Below are positions 40,305 to 48,810 of a DNA stretch of 64,000 bases, piece after piece. Every line of letters begins with the position of its first letter. The first letter of the stretch is position 1. The position numbers and the translations under genes are program-made. This stretch comes from Oceanobacillus neutriphilus. GTDB lineage: Bacteria > Bacillota > Bacilli > Bacillales > Amphibacillaceae. The stretch is taken from contig NZ_BMLW01000020.1 of assembly GCF_014645515.1 (NCBI RefSeq), positions 1-64,000 on the forward strand, given 5' to 3'. Under the pieces are notes generated by a model. The model saw nothing but the letters and a program-made list of their open reading frames with translations. It had not been told where the DNA came from and did not search any database.

Positions 40305-42218
40305 TTATATTGCCTTAAGCAATAAACGCTTGAGTAAAGGTGTGAAATGCTCTGGCAGAGCGCTCACATCAGGAACCATAATGCGCTCTTTTCCATAAAT
40401 ATTCTGCATCATAGTATCGTTATTTTCTTCAATCTGTCCGTTTGCAAGGAACATACCGACTACATCGATGTGATGCTTGCGGGCATTCGCAACAGCCTGG
40501 TACGTATCAACAATGCCATTCTGGTCATAGCCGGAAGCTGCCGGCTGTCCGTCCGAAAAGACAAGTAAAAATTTATTCTTCTCGCTGCGGCTGATTAATT
40601 TTTTAGTAACATGACGAATGCTGAAGCCGTCCCGGTTATCCTCCTGTGCTTCCAGCTGCATAATTTTAGCACCCTGCTCTTTATACAAGGAATCCTCTAT
40701 TGTCTGGATATATTGGAGATAGTTTGGCTGATAGTCTTCACTTACTTTATTGGCATCCTCCCAAAAGCCGATAATTTCATGGGGGATGCGTAATTCTTTT
40801 AATACTTCATGAAACAGAGTAACACCCCGTTTTGTTTCCTCCATTTTGTTTTCCATCGAAGCAGAGCAATCGATTAATAAAGTGAAAACTGCATCAAATT
40901 CCTTTGATTCCTGTTCTTTTTTATAAAAAACCCGTGGAGAATCCTCTAAAAAGATAGGAAGCAGTTTTTTAGAGAGACGCCCAAATAAAAGATTTGACCT
41001 CGGTGTATTCTGCTTATGCTCCAGAGTTAATTGAATAGTTTTGGCAAGCTTTCTTTTAAAAGGATCAATTTCCTCTACAAATTCCCGATATTGCAGCTCT
41101 TCGTCCTCTGTAGGAGCCTCTACATATACCGTAAACATCCGGGCGTGCTCATTCTCTTTGCCAAAGCTTGATTCACTGCTGTTTTCTGAAGTATTCTCTT
41201 CCTTATTTAGAGCTTCTTTATCAGAATAATCATTTTGCTTGCTTTGACCGGAATCCCCTTGAATCGCAGCCATCGCCTGGTCGCCATCCTCTGTTTCACG
41301 GGCATCGCCTCCCAGCATCGAGGTTTTAGTTCCCTGTTCTAATTCAAATTGCAGGAAATTCTGCTTGCGGTCATCATTTTTATTTTCACGATGCCATGTA
41401 GAGAAGGTCTCATCAAAATATTCATTTTCTTCGTTTGTTTCTTCCTGCTGATCTTCATTCACAAGTGGATCTGTCCGTGTCAATTCATCAAATAGTGTAT
41501 TTTTCTCATAAGTTTCCACATGTCCGATTGGCAGGATGAAATATTCATGAATGGAATCTGTGTAACCGGCTCTTTGCATTTTCTGAACAATTTTTTCTGT
41601 TAGAGAAACATTGTCCCGCGTACTTTTAGTTTCAAAAACACTGTACAGATGAGGTCTTAAACTATCGAGCATATCCACCTGCTCCACTTCTACGCGGGGA
41701 AAATCCGGATCCGGCTGATTGGCAAACAGTAATAAATAAATCATACAAAAAATTTCATCTGTCGCATAACTGCGTGTCACATTAGACTGCAGCTGTGTCG
41801 TGAAATAATGATGAAAATATTGTTGCCGATAGGTGAAATTCCGTTTTGTGCCAGGCCGTTCTCTGCGGATAGCATCCTCCAGGCGAATATCCTCTAATAA
41901 AGTCATTAACTGTATTGCAAATTTAGGGAGAAAGGAATCCTGCAAATCTTCTTTAAATTGCTGCAGGCTTTTTACATCTGTCTGTTGCAGTGTCCCTAAT
42001 GTCCGCAGAATGACATCTGATTTAGCGCCTGCTTCTTTCATTTCTGATGGGAGCCGGTCCCAGAAACGGCTGGCTGTTACTTTGTTTTCTACTAAATCAA
42101 TAAAGGAGCCAAAGCTGGATTCGAATTGCAGCTGTCCGTTCTTTGCCAAAACAGTAGTCAAATCCTGCAATTGCATAAATAAATGGGTGTCGACTTTTGT
42201 TTGATGAAATCGATACAT
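40305..42218 (-). CDS. yojO: von Willebrand factor A domain protein, YojO (NorD-like)
   Basis: 637 residues. An N-terminal helical domain (about 1-250), then an acidic low-complexity region (about 260-350: EDQQEETNEENEYFDE) and a C-terminal VWA domain (about 430-637) with the MIDAS motif FTLLIDCSASMENKM, then LLVFSDGQPAASGYD. This is the CobT/NorD-type architecture of B. subtilis YojO. It works with the MoxR ATPase encoded just upstream, probably as a metal-insertion or assembly chaperone pair. The client is unknown in Bacillus. Confidence 0.88.
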   Translation of the reverse strand: MYRFHQTKVDTHLFMQLQDLTTVLAKNGQLQFESSFGSFIDLVENKVTASRFWDRLPSEMKEAGAKSDVILRTLGTLQQTDVKSLQQFKEDLQDSFLPKFAIQLMTLLEDIRLEDAIRRERPGTKRNFTYRQQYFHHYFTTQLQSNVTRSYATDEIFCMIYLLLFANQPDPDFPRVEVEQVDMLDSLRPHLYSVFETKSTRDNVSLTEKIVQKMQRAGYTDSIHEYFILPIGHVETYEKNTLFDELTRTDPLVNEDQQEETNEENEYFDETFSTWHRENKNDDRKQNFLQFELEQGTKTSMLGGDARETEDGDQAMAAIQGDSGQSKQNDYSDKEALNKEENTSENSSESSFGKENEHARMFTVYVEAPTEDEELQYREFVEEIDPFKRKLAKTIQLTLEHKQNTPRSNLLFGRLSKKLLPIFLEDSPRVFYKKEQESKEFDAVFTLLIDCSASMENKMEETKRGVTLFHEVLKELRIPHEIIGFWEDANKVSEDYQPNYLQYIQTIEDSLYKEQGAKIMQLEAQEDNRDGFSIRHVTKKLISRSEKNKFLLVFSDGQPAASGYDQNGIVDTYQAVANARKHHIDVVGMFLANGQIEENNDTMMQNIYGKERIMVPDVSALPEHFTPLLKRLLLKAI

Positions 42219-42237
42219 ATGAACATAGCTCCTTTAA

Positions 42238-43107
42238 TTAAAATAGGGTATCTGCCAGATTCTCAACGAACGCTTTTTCACGGTCTTCTTCCAGCTTGTC
42301 AACGATACTGCGTAAAATAGCACGTTTAGGAGGAAGATAGGTTGAAAGGTCACAAGCATCCAGCAGGGCACGGATAGAAGCAGCATCCTCTGATAATTTC
42401 CCCTGGCTCACTGCTGTAATTAAATCGTTGGATAATGTGACAAAATGACTGATCAGCTGCTTTTCTGTCAGATTTGTTGAGTCAGTTATTAACTGCTCCA
42501 GCTGTTCTCCCTGAATATAGGGCACATCAATCACGATAAAACGGTTTTTTAACGCTTCGTTTAATGGAACTGTTCCAATATAACCTTCGTTAATGGCTGC
42601 AATCACTCCGAACCCCTCTATAGCAGTAACGATTTCGTTGGTAAAAGGATTCGTAATAGTCCGGCGATAATCTAAAACACCATTAATCAAAGGTAATGTT
42701 TCCGGCTTAGCCATATTAATCTCATCGATATATAGAAAACTGCCCTGTTTCATCGCATTGGTAACTGGACCGGGAACAAATTGGATTGTTTGTTTCTCTT
42801 CTTCATAGGCAAGTGTTTTGAAACCCATCAAGCTTTCTGCATCCAAGTCAACAGAACAGTTAACGCTGTACATTGGGCGTTCAAAAAGAGAGGAAAGTGT
42901 TTCCGCAAACTTTGTTTTACCAGCTCCGGTTGGCCCTTTTAATAAAATATTTTTACCCATGCTCAATGCAACAATTGCATCAATTAACAATTCCTCGCTC
43001 GGAGGAAGGTATCCGCCGGATCGGATTAGCTCCTGATGATCTGTTACTTGTTTTTTATTATTTTCAAGCAGCTCTTGAACTGCTTTTGGTAATTGATTTG
43101 TATTCAT
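42238..43107 (-). CDS. yojN: MoxR-family AAA+ ATPase, YojN (NorQ-like)
   Basis: 289 residues. Walker A LKGPTGAGKTKFAETL, Walker B GSFLYIDEINMAKPETLPLI, sensor 1 VIAAINEGYIGT, arginine-rich NEALKNRFIVIDVPY and a C-terminal lid. MoxR/NorQ class. The start at 43107 follows AAGGAG; an upstream frame lacks a site. It is 19 bases upstream of yojO in one operon, the standard MoxR-VWA pairing that remodels or activates a metalloprotein. Confidence 0.9.
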   Translation of the reverse strand: MNTNQLPKAVQELLENNKKQVTDHQELIRSGGYLPPSEELLIDAIVALSMGKNILLKGPTGAGKTKFAETLSSLFERPMYSVNCSVDLDAESLMGFKTLAYEEEKQTIQFVPGPVTNAMKQGSFLYIDEINMAKPETLPLINGVLDYRRTITNPFTNEIVTAIEGFGVIAAINEGYIGTVPLNEALKNRFIVIDVPYIQGEQLEQLITDSTNLTEKQLISHFVTLSNDLITAVSQGKLSEDAASIRALLDACDLSTYLPPKRAILRSIVDKLEEDREKAFVENLADTLF

Positions 43108-43278
43108 AATTGGTTCTCCTTTTGAAATCATTTGCAGTGATTCCGTTTTTATTGGAGTTTTGAACATCCTCTATAGATTAAAAAAGCTCCGTTCACATTG
43201 TATTATTACTTATGCAAAAATACAAAGAATGCGCAGTCGTTGCGATATGGGGAAGCAATTGCTAAGATAAATATAATA

Positions 43279-43560
43279 ACTCAACTTTCGCACTTTAAAA
43301 AGTAACTTCCTATCTACAGGGACAGGGATTGATCATTTCTTCCATATATCTGTTGACAAAGATAAGATAGAAGGTAAAGTGTAAAGCGACCGCTGCGGTG
43401 CCCTAAGAAAGCGGAGCGGTTGGCCGGAGCGGAAGTTATACACAATAACCTGTTCAAAAAATAAAAAGATGAGTTAATTAAAAGCAAGCATGATAATAGA
43501 GACCATGTACATCCTGGAACAGCAAGGTTAGTATGTTTCTTCTTAGGTGCGAAAGTTGAA
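43279..43560. repeat. Complete MITE-like element
   Basis: 282 bases with perfect 13-bp inverted ends TCAACTTTCGCAC / GTGCGAAAGTTGA, no coding capacity and an A/T-rich body around a GC-rich palindromic core (about 43387-43432, GACCGCTGCGG ... GGCCGGAGCGG). Flanks are ATAATA-rich on both sides, so a short target duplication is possible. Two other partial copies lie in this window. It sits in the gap between yojN and the D-hydroxyacid dehydrogenase gene. Confidence 0.7.
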
Positions 43561-43623
43561 TAATAATAATATAGAGACAGGCATCATCACTTGTTATGAG
43601 AATGGTGCCGGATAGGAGGATAT

Positions 43624-44577
43624 ATGGCTAAACGTACAATTGCGATTCACTTAAACCTGGAGGATAAATATGTAGAAGAAATTCAGAAGGCTGCTCCAGA
43701 TTGGGATATTCATATTGGAAAAGAGCTCTCAGATGATATTCTCAAAAAAGCAGAAATTCTTGTTAACTGGCAAAAGAGTAAAGAAAGCACTTATCTGGAA
43801 AGTGATCAATTGAAATGGGTGCAGTCCTGGAGTGCAGGAGTCGATTCCTTAAATCTGAATAAAATGGAGGAGAAAGGGATAAAGCTGACAAGTGCAAACG
43901 GGGTCCACAGCTATCCAATATCTGAAACCATTTTTGCTTATATTCTTGGGTTTACCAGATTGATTCACACCTATGTCAGACAGCAGCAGGAGAAGGTTTG
44001 GCATCATGCAAAGCTTCGCGGTGAAATACATAATAAGACGATTGCAGTGCTTGGTGTCGGGAAAATAGGGCAAGAAACAGCGAAAATAGCAAAAGCTTTT
44101 GGAATGAAGGTGCTTGGCGTCCGTCATTCAGGGAAAGCAGCGGAATACGTTGATGAAATGTATCAGCCTCATCAGTTAGACAATGTGCTTCCACAAAGTG
44201 ATTATGTTGTTGTTACTTTACCATTAACAGAGGACACACATCATCTGATCGGCGAGGAACAATTTAAACAGATGAAAAAGGATGCTTTCTTTGTCAATAT
44301 TGGACGTGGCCAGATTGTTGACGAAAAGGCAATGATCGCAGCGCTGGAGAATAATGAAATTGCCGGTGCCGGACTGGATGTTTTTGAAAATGAGCCATTA
44401 GATAATACCAGCCCGCTCTGGGAGATGGAGAATGTTATATTGACACCACATACAGCAGGAGCAACAGAATTCTATAATCAGCGTGTCATTGAAGATATAT
44501 TTATTCCAAATTTAAAAAGCTATTTAAATGGAGAATCACCATCGATTAATCTATACCGGCATGATCGCGGATATTAA
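43624..44577 (+). CDS. D-2-hydroxyacid dehydrogenase
   Basis: 317 residues. NAD-binding motif VLGVGKIGQETAKIAKAFG (about 142-160), catalytic residues in VTLPLTEDTHHLIGEEQF, NIGRGQIVDEKAMIAAL (Arg) and the His in LTPHTAGATEFYNQRV. Related to YoaD/SerA-like and glyoxylate reductase-type enzymes; the usual Glu is in GLDVFENEPLD. Reduces a 2-keto acid with NAD(P)H; substrate unknown. GGAGGATAT precedes ATG. Confidence 0.9.
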   Translation: MAKRTIAIHLNLEDKYVEEIQKAAPDWDIHIGKELSDDILKKAEILVNWQKSKESTYLESDQLKWVQSWSAGVDSLNLNKMEEKGIKLTSANGVHSYPISETIFAYILGFTRLIHTYVRQQQEKVWHHAKLRGEIHNKTIAVLGVGKIGQETAKIAKAFGMKVLGVRHSGKAAEYVDEMYQPHQLDNVLPQSDYVVVTLPLTEDTHHLIGEEQFKQMKKDAFFVNIGRGQIVDEKAMIAALENNEIAGAGLDVFENEPLDNTSPLWEMENVILTPHTAGATEFYNQRVIEDIFIPNLKSYLNGESPSINLYRHDRGY

Positions 44578-44623
44578 ATAATAGGTTGAAAAGAGAATTT
44601 TGATAAAAGTAAGGATGCAGGAA

Positions 44624-45154
44624 ATGAAAAAGATACTTATTTTGCTCGCGTTACTGTTCTTGCTAACGGGCTGTGAGCTGCTTGATTTTTTAGAAGATAG
44701 TGAGCCAACAGATGGTAGAGAGCTTGTAACCATTGAGCGTGTTGTTGATGGCGATACGGTGATTGTGCATTTGGAAGACGGAACAAGAGAACGGGTTCGT
44801 CTGCTCTTAATTGATACGCCAGAAAGTGTGAAGCCTGATACAGAAGTGCAGCCATTTGGTGAAGAAGCAAGTGATTTTGCGAAAGAGCTGATGCCAGAGG
44901 GGGAAACTGTCGAAATGGAGAGAGGGAACCCGGACCGGGATGATTATGATCGGATGCTTGCCTACATCTGGGTGGATGATGAAAATGTTAATCAGATATT
45001 AGTGGAAGAAGGCTATGCAAGGGTTGCTTTTGTCTATGAGCCTAATACGAAGTACTTGGAAGAATTAGAAGAAGCAGAAGAAGAAGCAAAGGAAAACGGA
45101 GAAAACATCTGGTCAATCCCAGGATATGTGGAAAGCCGATTTCATGAATATTAA
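44624..45154 (+). CDS. Thermonuclease-family lipoprotein (SNase-like)
   Basis: 176 residues. Lipoprotein signal LLALLFLLTGC. The SNase fold shows VERVVDGDTVIVHLEDGTRE, VRLLLIDTPE, PFGEEASDFAKELM and RDDYDRMLAYIWVDDENVNQ with the Ca2+ Asp and catalytic Arg positions; the acidic C-terminal helix is ELEEAEEEAKENGENIW. It degrades nucleic acid at the cell surface, like B. subtilis YncB. ATG 44624 is chosen for signal peptide quality. Confidence 0.9.
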   Translation: MKKILILLALLFLLTGCELLDFLEDSEPTDGRELVTIERVVDGDTVIVHLEDGTRERVRLLLIDTPESVKPDTEVQPFGEEASDFAKELMPEGETVEMERGNPDRDDYDRMLAYIWVDDENVNQILVEEGYARVAFVYEPNTKYLEELEEAEEEAKENGENIWSIPGYVESRFHEY

Positions 45155-45231
45155 GCGGGAACAGAAAAAGTAAGAGGTTTTGGAAATAGCAGAGTGATTT
45201 AACTGAAAATCAAATAATTTATTTACAGTGG

Positions 45232-45290
45232 AAAATCTGAATCACTTTGACTTCTTGTAAAGAGAAGTTAAACAATGGTTTAGATTTTTT
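45232..45290 (+). terminator. Intrinsic terminator after the nuclease
   Basis: AAATCT ... AGATTT outer arms and ACTTCT / AGAAGT inner arms, then seven T. The rest of the gap up to 45450 shows only an A/T-rich promoter-like tract (TATAAT at 45416). Confidence 0.7.
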
Positions 45291-45450
45291 TCGTCTGAAC
45301 ACGAACAGATACTTGTAGTTGAAATGAAGCTGGATTTATCTAATTATTGCATAAAGGTTACAATTAAGTTAAGTAACTATGTATAAGGTTTTATTTATAA
45401 ATTGGGTGGTATTGGTATAATGTAACAAATTTTAGAGGAGGACTCTCTTT

Positions 45451-46047
45451 ATGAAGAAGAAATGGTTTGCTGTTGTGCCGTTAATAGCCTTGAGTGTAGC
45501 ACCGCTTCAATTTCAATCAGTAGAAGCCTCAAGCGGAGAAGTAGTTCAGACGGAGGAACACCCAGATGTTTCAGAAGAATTAAAGCCTTTATTAGATATA
45601 GCTCCAGAGCATCAGCCTACCCTGGAAAAGTCTGATTCTGGATTAGAAGTTCAATTAGTACAGGAGAAACTAAATCATTTCGGATTAAAAGTGGAAGCCG
45701 ATGGTATATTTGGTTCCGAAACGGAAAAACAGGTGAGACAATTTCAAGCAGATAATGATTTAGTAGCTGATGGAATTGTAGGAGAGAAAACGTGGACAGC
45801 GTTATTGTTTGATGAAAATAAAGACCAGTTTACAGTAGATGATGCTATCAGTCTTGCTGAAGATAAGCTGGATAACGAAGATCTTATATTTAGCAGTGAC
45901 GGTGTATTACATGAAGAAGACGGAAAAACATTTTACTCATTAAAAGCTTCCAGTCAATCATTAATAGATAACGGAGGAACCGGAACAGTGGGATATTATC
46001 ATGTCTATAGCAATGGTGATGTTGTCGAATCTGAACCTCCAAAATAA
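45451..46047 (+). CDS. Secreted peptidoglycan-binding domain protein
   Basis: 198 residues. Sec signal peptide KKKWFAVVPLIALSVAPLQF with cleavage after VEA. PG_binding_1 domain at about 65-118 (LEVQLVQEKLNHFGLKVEAD, GIFGSETEKQVRQFQADN, GIVGEKTWTALL). The C-terminal ~75 residues (FTVDDAISLAEDKL, VGYYHVYSNGDVVES) look PepSY-like. Wall-associated; no catalytic domain seen. GAGGAGG precedes ATG. Confidence 0.85.
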   Translation: MKKKWFAVVPLIALSVAPLQFQSVEASSGEVVQTEEHPDVSEELKPLLDIAPEHQPTLEKSDSGLEVQLVQEKLNHFGLKVEADGIFGSETEKQVRQFQADNDLVADGIVGEKTWTALLFDENKDQFTVDDAISLAEDKLDNEDLIFSSDGVLHEEDGKTFYSLKASSQSLIDNGGTGTVGYYHVYSNGDVVESEPPK

Positions 46048-46094
46048 AAAAGAAGCTGGGATAAATTTTCCCGGAAGAAATAAGAATAACAAAT

Positions 46095-46143
46095 AAAAAA
46101 AGATTTTTGCTGCCATATTATGGCTGCAAAAATCTTTTTTTAT
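46095..46143. terminator. Bidirectional terminator
   Basis: Near-perfect AAAGATTTTTGC...GCAAAAATCTTT stem with A-run left and T-run right, between convergent genes. Confidence 0.92.
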
Positions 46144-46161
46144 ATCTCAGTGTATGCAGAC

Positions 46162-47034
46162 TCAGGTTTTTAACCACGTATCCCGGTCTATCCCATATAA
46201 TAGCCATGGAGAATCCAATTCAAATGGATGATTTTCAGGCAGGCGGTTTATAATAGAAGCCGGAATATCAATCCATATATGGACTTCTTCATCAGGGCAT
46301 TGGTTTTGTAAATCTTTTTGTGCCGCAGCAATGGTTTCCCATAAGCCTCGTCGATCAAATAAATCCTGATATGGATATACTGCGTGAAGATATGTCTCTT
46401 TTTTAATATCCTTTTTTGTAATTAAAGGGAAAAGACCTTCTTGTTGAAAAAAACGCCAGCTTTTAATCTGATCATTTTGAAAAAGCTTTGGTGAGCTCGG
46501 AAATGGGTAGTAACATTCAACTGGAAAGAATGTATTTTTTGAAATGTGATATGTATGAAGTAATTTTTTTTTCGTTTCTGTCTGCGTTGCTTCCTGCCAG
46601 CCGGGCTTCATATCCAGCAATGCATCAAGTCTCTTTGCTGTGCATCCATAAAATGCTGTCTGTTTTTCCAAATGAATACGATTCAATACCTTTTGTGCAG
46701 GTACATTATCAGCTTGCGTATTTGCACCTATCCATTGCAGTTCTTTTGCTTGAAATGCCTGATCAAGAACATATTGTATTAAACGCTTTGAATAGCCCTG
46801 GCCCCGGTAGCGAATATCACTTCTTAATCTTCCAAGCATTGCAAATTCAGGCCCGAATGTAGTATAGCCGGCAGTACTTACTAACTGATTATGAATAAAA
46901 TATCCAAAAAGTACATTGTTTCCAGTACATAACCTATCGAAAATACGTATAATATAATCATCAGCTATGCCAGTATACATGCTCTCCATAAAATTTATAT
47001 CTGATGGTAATAATTGTCGGATTACAGCATTCAT
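46162..47034 (-). CDS. GNAT-family N-acetyltransferase
   Basis: 290 residues. GNAT core in the N-terminal half: MLGRLRSDIRYRGQGYSKRL (R-G-Q-G-Y-S) and NVPAQKVLNRIHLEKQTAFY. The C-terminal ~140 residues (FPVECYYPFPSSPKLFQNDQ, HIWIDIPASIINRLPEN) form a second, possibly degenerate, domain as in two-domain acetyltransferases. ATG 47034 follows GAGGTGA. Substrate unknown. Confidence 0.82.
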   Translation of the reverse strand: MNAVIRQLLPSDINFMESMYTGIADDYIIRIFDRLCTGNNVLFGYFIHNQLVSTAGYTTFGPEFAMLGRLRSDIRYRGQGYSKRLIQYVLDQAFQAKELQWIGANTQADNVPAQKVLNRIHLEKQTAFYGCTAKRLDALLDMKPGWQEATQTETKKKLLHTYHISKNTFFPVECYYPFPSSPKLFQNDQIKSWRFFQQEGLFPLITKKDIKKETYLHAVYPYQDLFDRRGLWETIAAAQKDLQNQCPDEEVHIWIDIPASIINRLPENHPFELDSPWLLYGIDRDTWLKT

Positions 47035-47207
47035 CAAATCACCTCAGAGTTCATTATAGGAAGAGGTATACAGTTTCGTCCAGTAATTCAATTTGAGAAA
47101 AAGAGTATAATTTCTCAATATTTAAAACGCTTACAAAAATAATATCTTGAGACAAGAAACCTGAAAGAGTATAATGAAAGATAATGTTGTGATTTAGGAG
47201 GGCTAAA

Positions 47208-47495
47208 ATGGCTACAATTCATAAAGGAGAAACTAAATTCTATGTTGGGGAGGACATCCGGGACCCGGAAGCAGAAATTACTTTTGTTCAATCAGGGTCA
47301 AATCGTCTGGTTATTGATCATACGTATGTGGCAAAGGAACTCCGAAGCCAAGGAATTGCTCAACAGTTACTGAAGCATGTTGTTCAATATGCAAGAGAAA
47401 ATGATAAATATATTATCCCTTTATGCCCGTTTGCAAAAAAACAAATGCAGAAAAATGAAGCGTATCATGACGTCCTTCAAAAACAATTTATTTAA
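47208..47495 (+). CDS. Small GNAT-like acetyltransferase (YidJ/Gcn5-related, ~90 aa class)
   Basis: 95 residues. The pattern FYVGEDIRDPEAEITFVQSG, LVIDHTYVAKELRSQGIAQQ and YIIPLCPFAKKQMQKNEAYH is the compact N-acetyltransferase domain (Acetyltransf_CG) found across bacteria; the C-P-F-A loop is diagnostic. TTAGGAGGG precedes ATG. Its TAA is immediately followed by the ATG of an HTH protein gene. Confidence 0.88.
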   Translation: MATIHKGETKFYVGEDIRDPEAEITFVQSGSNRLVIDHTYVAKELRSQGIAQQLLKHVVQYARENDKYIIPLCPFAKKQMQKNEAYHDVLQKQFI

Positions 47496-47726
47496 ATGTA
47501 TCTGACAATTAAAGAAACAGCGGCATATTTATCTATAGATGAATCTATTGTGCGGGCGTATGTTTTACAGGGGAAAATCCGTACAATTTATGATGGGGAG
47601 AACTATTTAATCAACAGAAACCAATTTACAACATACTTCGAGCAGGTTGAGAAATACAGAAAATTAGTACAAGCGTACTTAGACGAACCAATTCCAGAAG
47701 ATATTGATGTGAAGGATGAAGATTAA
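47496..47726 (+). CDS. Excisionase-type HTH DNA-binding protein
   Basis: 76 residues. MYLTIKETAAYLSIDESIVR then AYVLQGKIRTIYDGENYLIN is the HTH_17/excisionase-family winged helix; the tail is acidic (PIPEDIDVKDED). The start directly follows the previous stop (TAAATG) without a ribosome site of its own, so it depends on translational coupling to the small GNAT gene. Not linked to a mobile element here; probably a host regulator. Confidence 0.8.
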   Translation: MYLTIKETAAYLSIDESIVRAYVLQGKIRTIYDGENYLINRNQFTTYFEQVEKYRKLVQAYLDEPIPEDIDVKDED

Positions 47727-47810
47727 TTTTGATCCACAAGGCTGAATATACAAATAATTCTCTGAAATAAAAAGAAAATTGATACAGCAAAACATTAAAG
47801 GAGTTTTTAA

Positions 47811-48722
47811 ATGAAAAACAAAAAACGTCCCCGATCGAAAAAGTCCGCCCCATATTTGACTTATGAGGTTACGGAATCCAAGGAATTATTTCCTTTTTTA
47901 AGAGAGGTTTTAGATAATCGCAGCCGTAATTCGGTAAAGTCTATTTTAACCAGAGGGCAGGTTTCCGTGAATGATCGTATACAAACCCAGCATAATTACA
48001 TGTTGGAAAAGGGACAGGTTGTTAAAATATTAAAGAATAAAGAAGCTGTAAAACAAGAAGTCTTTATTGGAATGTCCATTATTTATGAAGATGAAGATAT
48101 TATTGTCATTGATAAGGAAGCTGGGCTTCTCTCTATTGCAACAAAGGAAGAAAGACGTCAAACAGCCTTGCATCAGTTGATGGATTACGTGAAGCAGGAA
48201 AATCCGATGAATCGTATCTTTGTTGTCCATCGTTTGGATAAGGAAACTTCTGGAGTCATGGTTTTTGCAAAAAGTGAAAAGGTAAAGCGTAAACTTCAAG
48301 ATAATTGGAAAGATATTGTTAAAGAAAGAACATATGTCGTTTTAGTTGAAGGAAAGGTTTCAAAGGAAAAAGGCTATATTGTTTCCTGGCTAAAAGAAAG
48401 CTCGACACATAAGATGTACTCCAGCCGAGTTAAAAATGATGGGCTGCGTGCAGCGACACGTTATCGGGTCATTCAATCGAATCAGCACTTTTCTTTATTA
48501 GAAGTAGAGCTGGAAACGGGAAGAAAGAATCAAATCCGGGTTCATATGCAGGAGCTTGGCCATCCAGTTGTTGGTGATAAGCAATATGGCGGCGGGCATC
48601 GTCGTATACTTGGCCGGTTAGGGCTGCATGCAAAAGCATTGGCGCTTTACCATCCAAGAACAGATAAATTGATATTTTTCCGTTCTGATGTTCCAACATC
48701 TTTTTACCATAAATCTAAATAA
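47811..48722 (+). CDS. RluA-family pseudouridine synthase
   Basis: 303 residues. N-terminal S4 domain (LDNRSRNSVKSILTRGQVSV), catalytic motif VVHRLDKETSGVMVFAKS with the Asp nucleophile, then RKNQIRVHMQELGHPVVGDKQY. Isomerises uridine in rRNA or tRNA. Closest style is YhcT/YjbO/RluD; target site not readable. AAAGGAG precedes ATG; terminator follows. Confidence 0.92.
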   Translation: MKNKKRPRSKKSAPYLTYEVTESKELFPFLREVLDNRSRNSVKSILTRGQVSVNDRIQTQHNYMLEKGQVVKILKNKEAVKQEVFIGMSIIYEDEDIIVIDKEAGLLSIATKEERRQTALHQLMDYVKQENPMNRIFVVHRLDKETSGVMVFAKSEKVKRKLQDNWKDIVKERTYVVLVEGKVSKEKGYIVSWLKESSTHKMYSSRVKNDGLRAATRYRVIQSNQHFSLLEVELETGRKNQIRVHMQELGHPVVGDKQYGGGHRRILGRLGLHAKALALYHPRTDKLIFFRSDVPTSFYHKSK

Positions 48723-48729
48723 TATATAT

Positions 48730-48770
48730 AAAGCCATTATCCTTTAGCTATATCAGGATAATGGCTTTTT
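48730..48770 (+). terminator. Intrinsic terminator
   Basis: 13-bp stem AAGCCATTATCCT / AGGATAATGGCTT and T-run. Confidence 0.92.
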
Positions 48771-48810
48771 GTGTGCCTGGAGAGGATAAAATAAGAAAAT
48801 CTGTTATTAA

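Noticed and set aside
40305-43107. Cobaltochelatase or nitric-oxide-reductase assembly pair as firm function
   Set aside because: The MoxR-VWA architecture is shared, but no cob or nor genes are nearby, so the specific client is not claimed.
45727-45830. Cell-wall hydrolase activity for the peptidoglycan-binding protein
   Set aside because: Only the binding domain is visible; no catalytic domain or residues.
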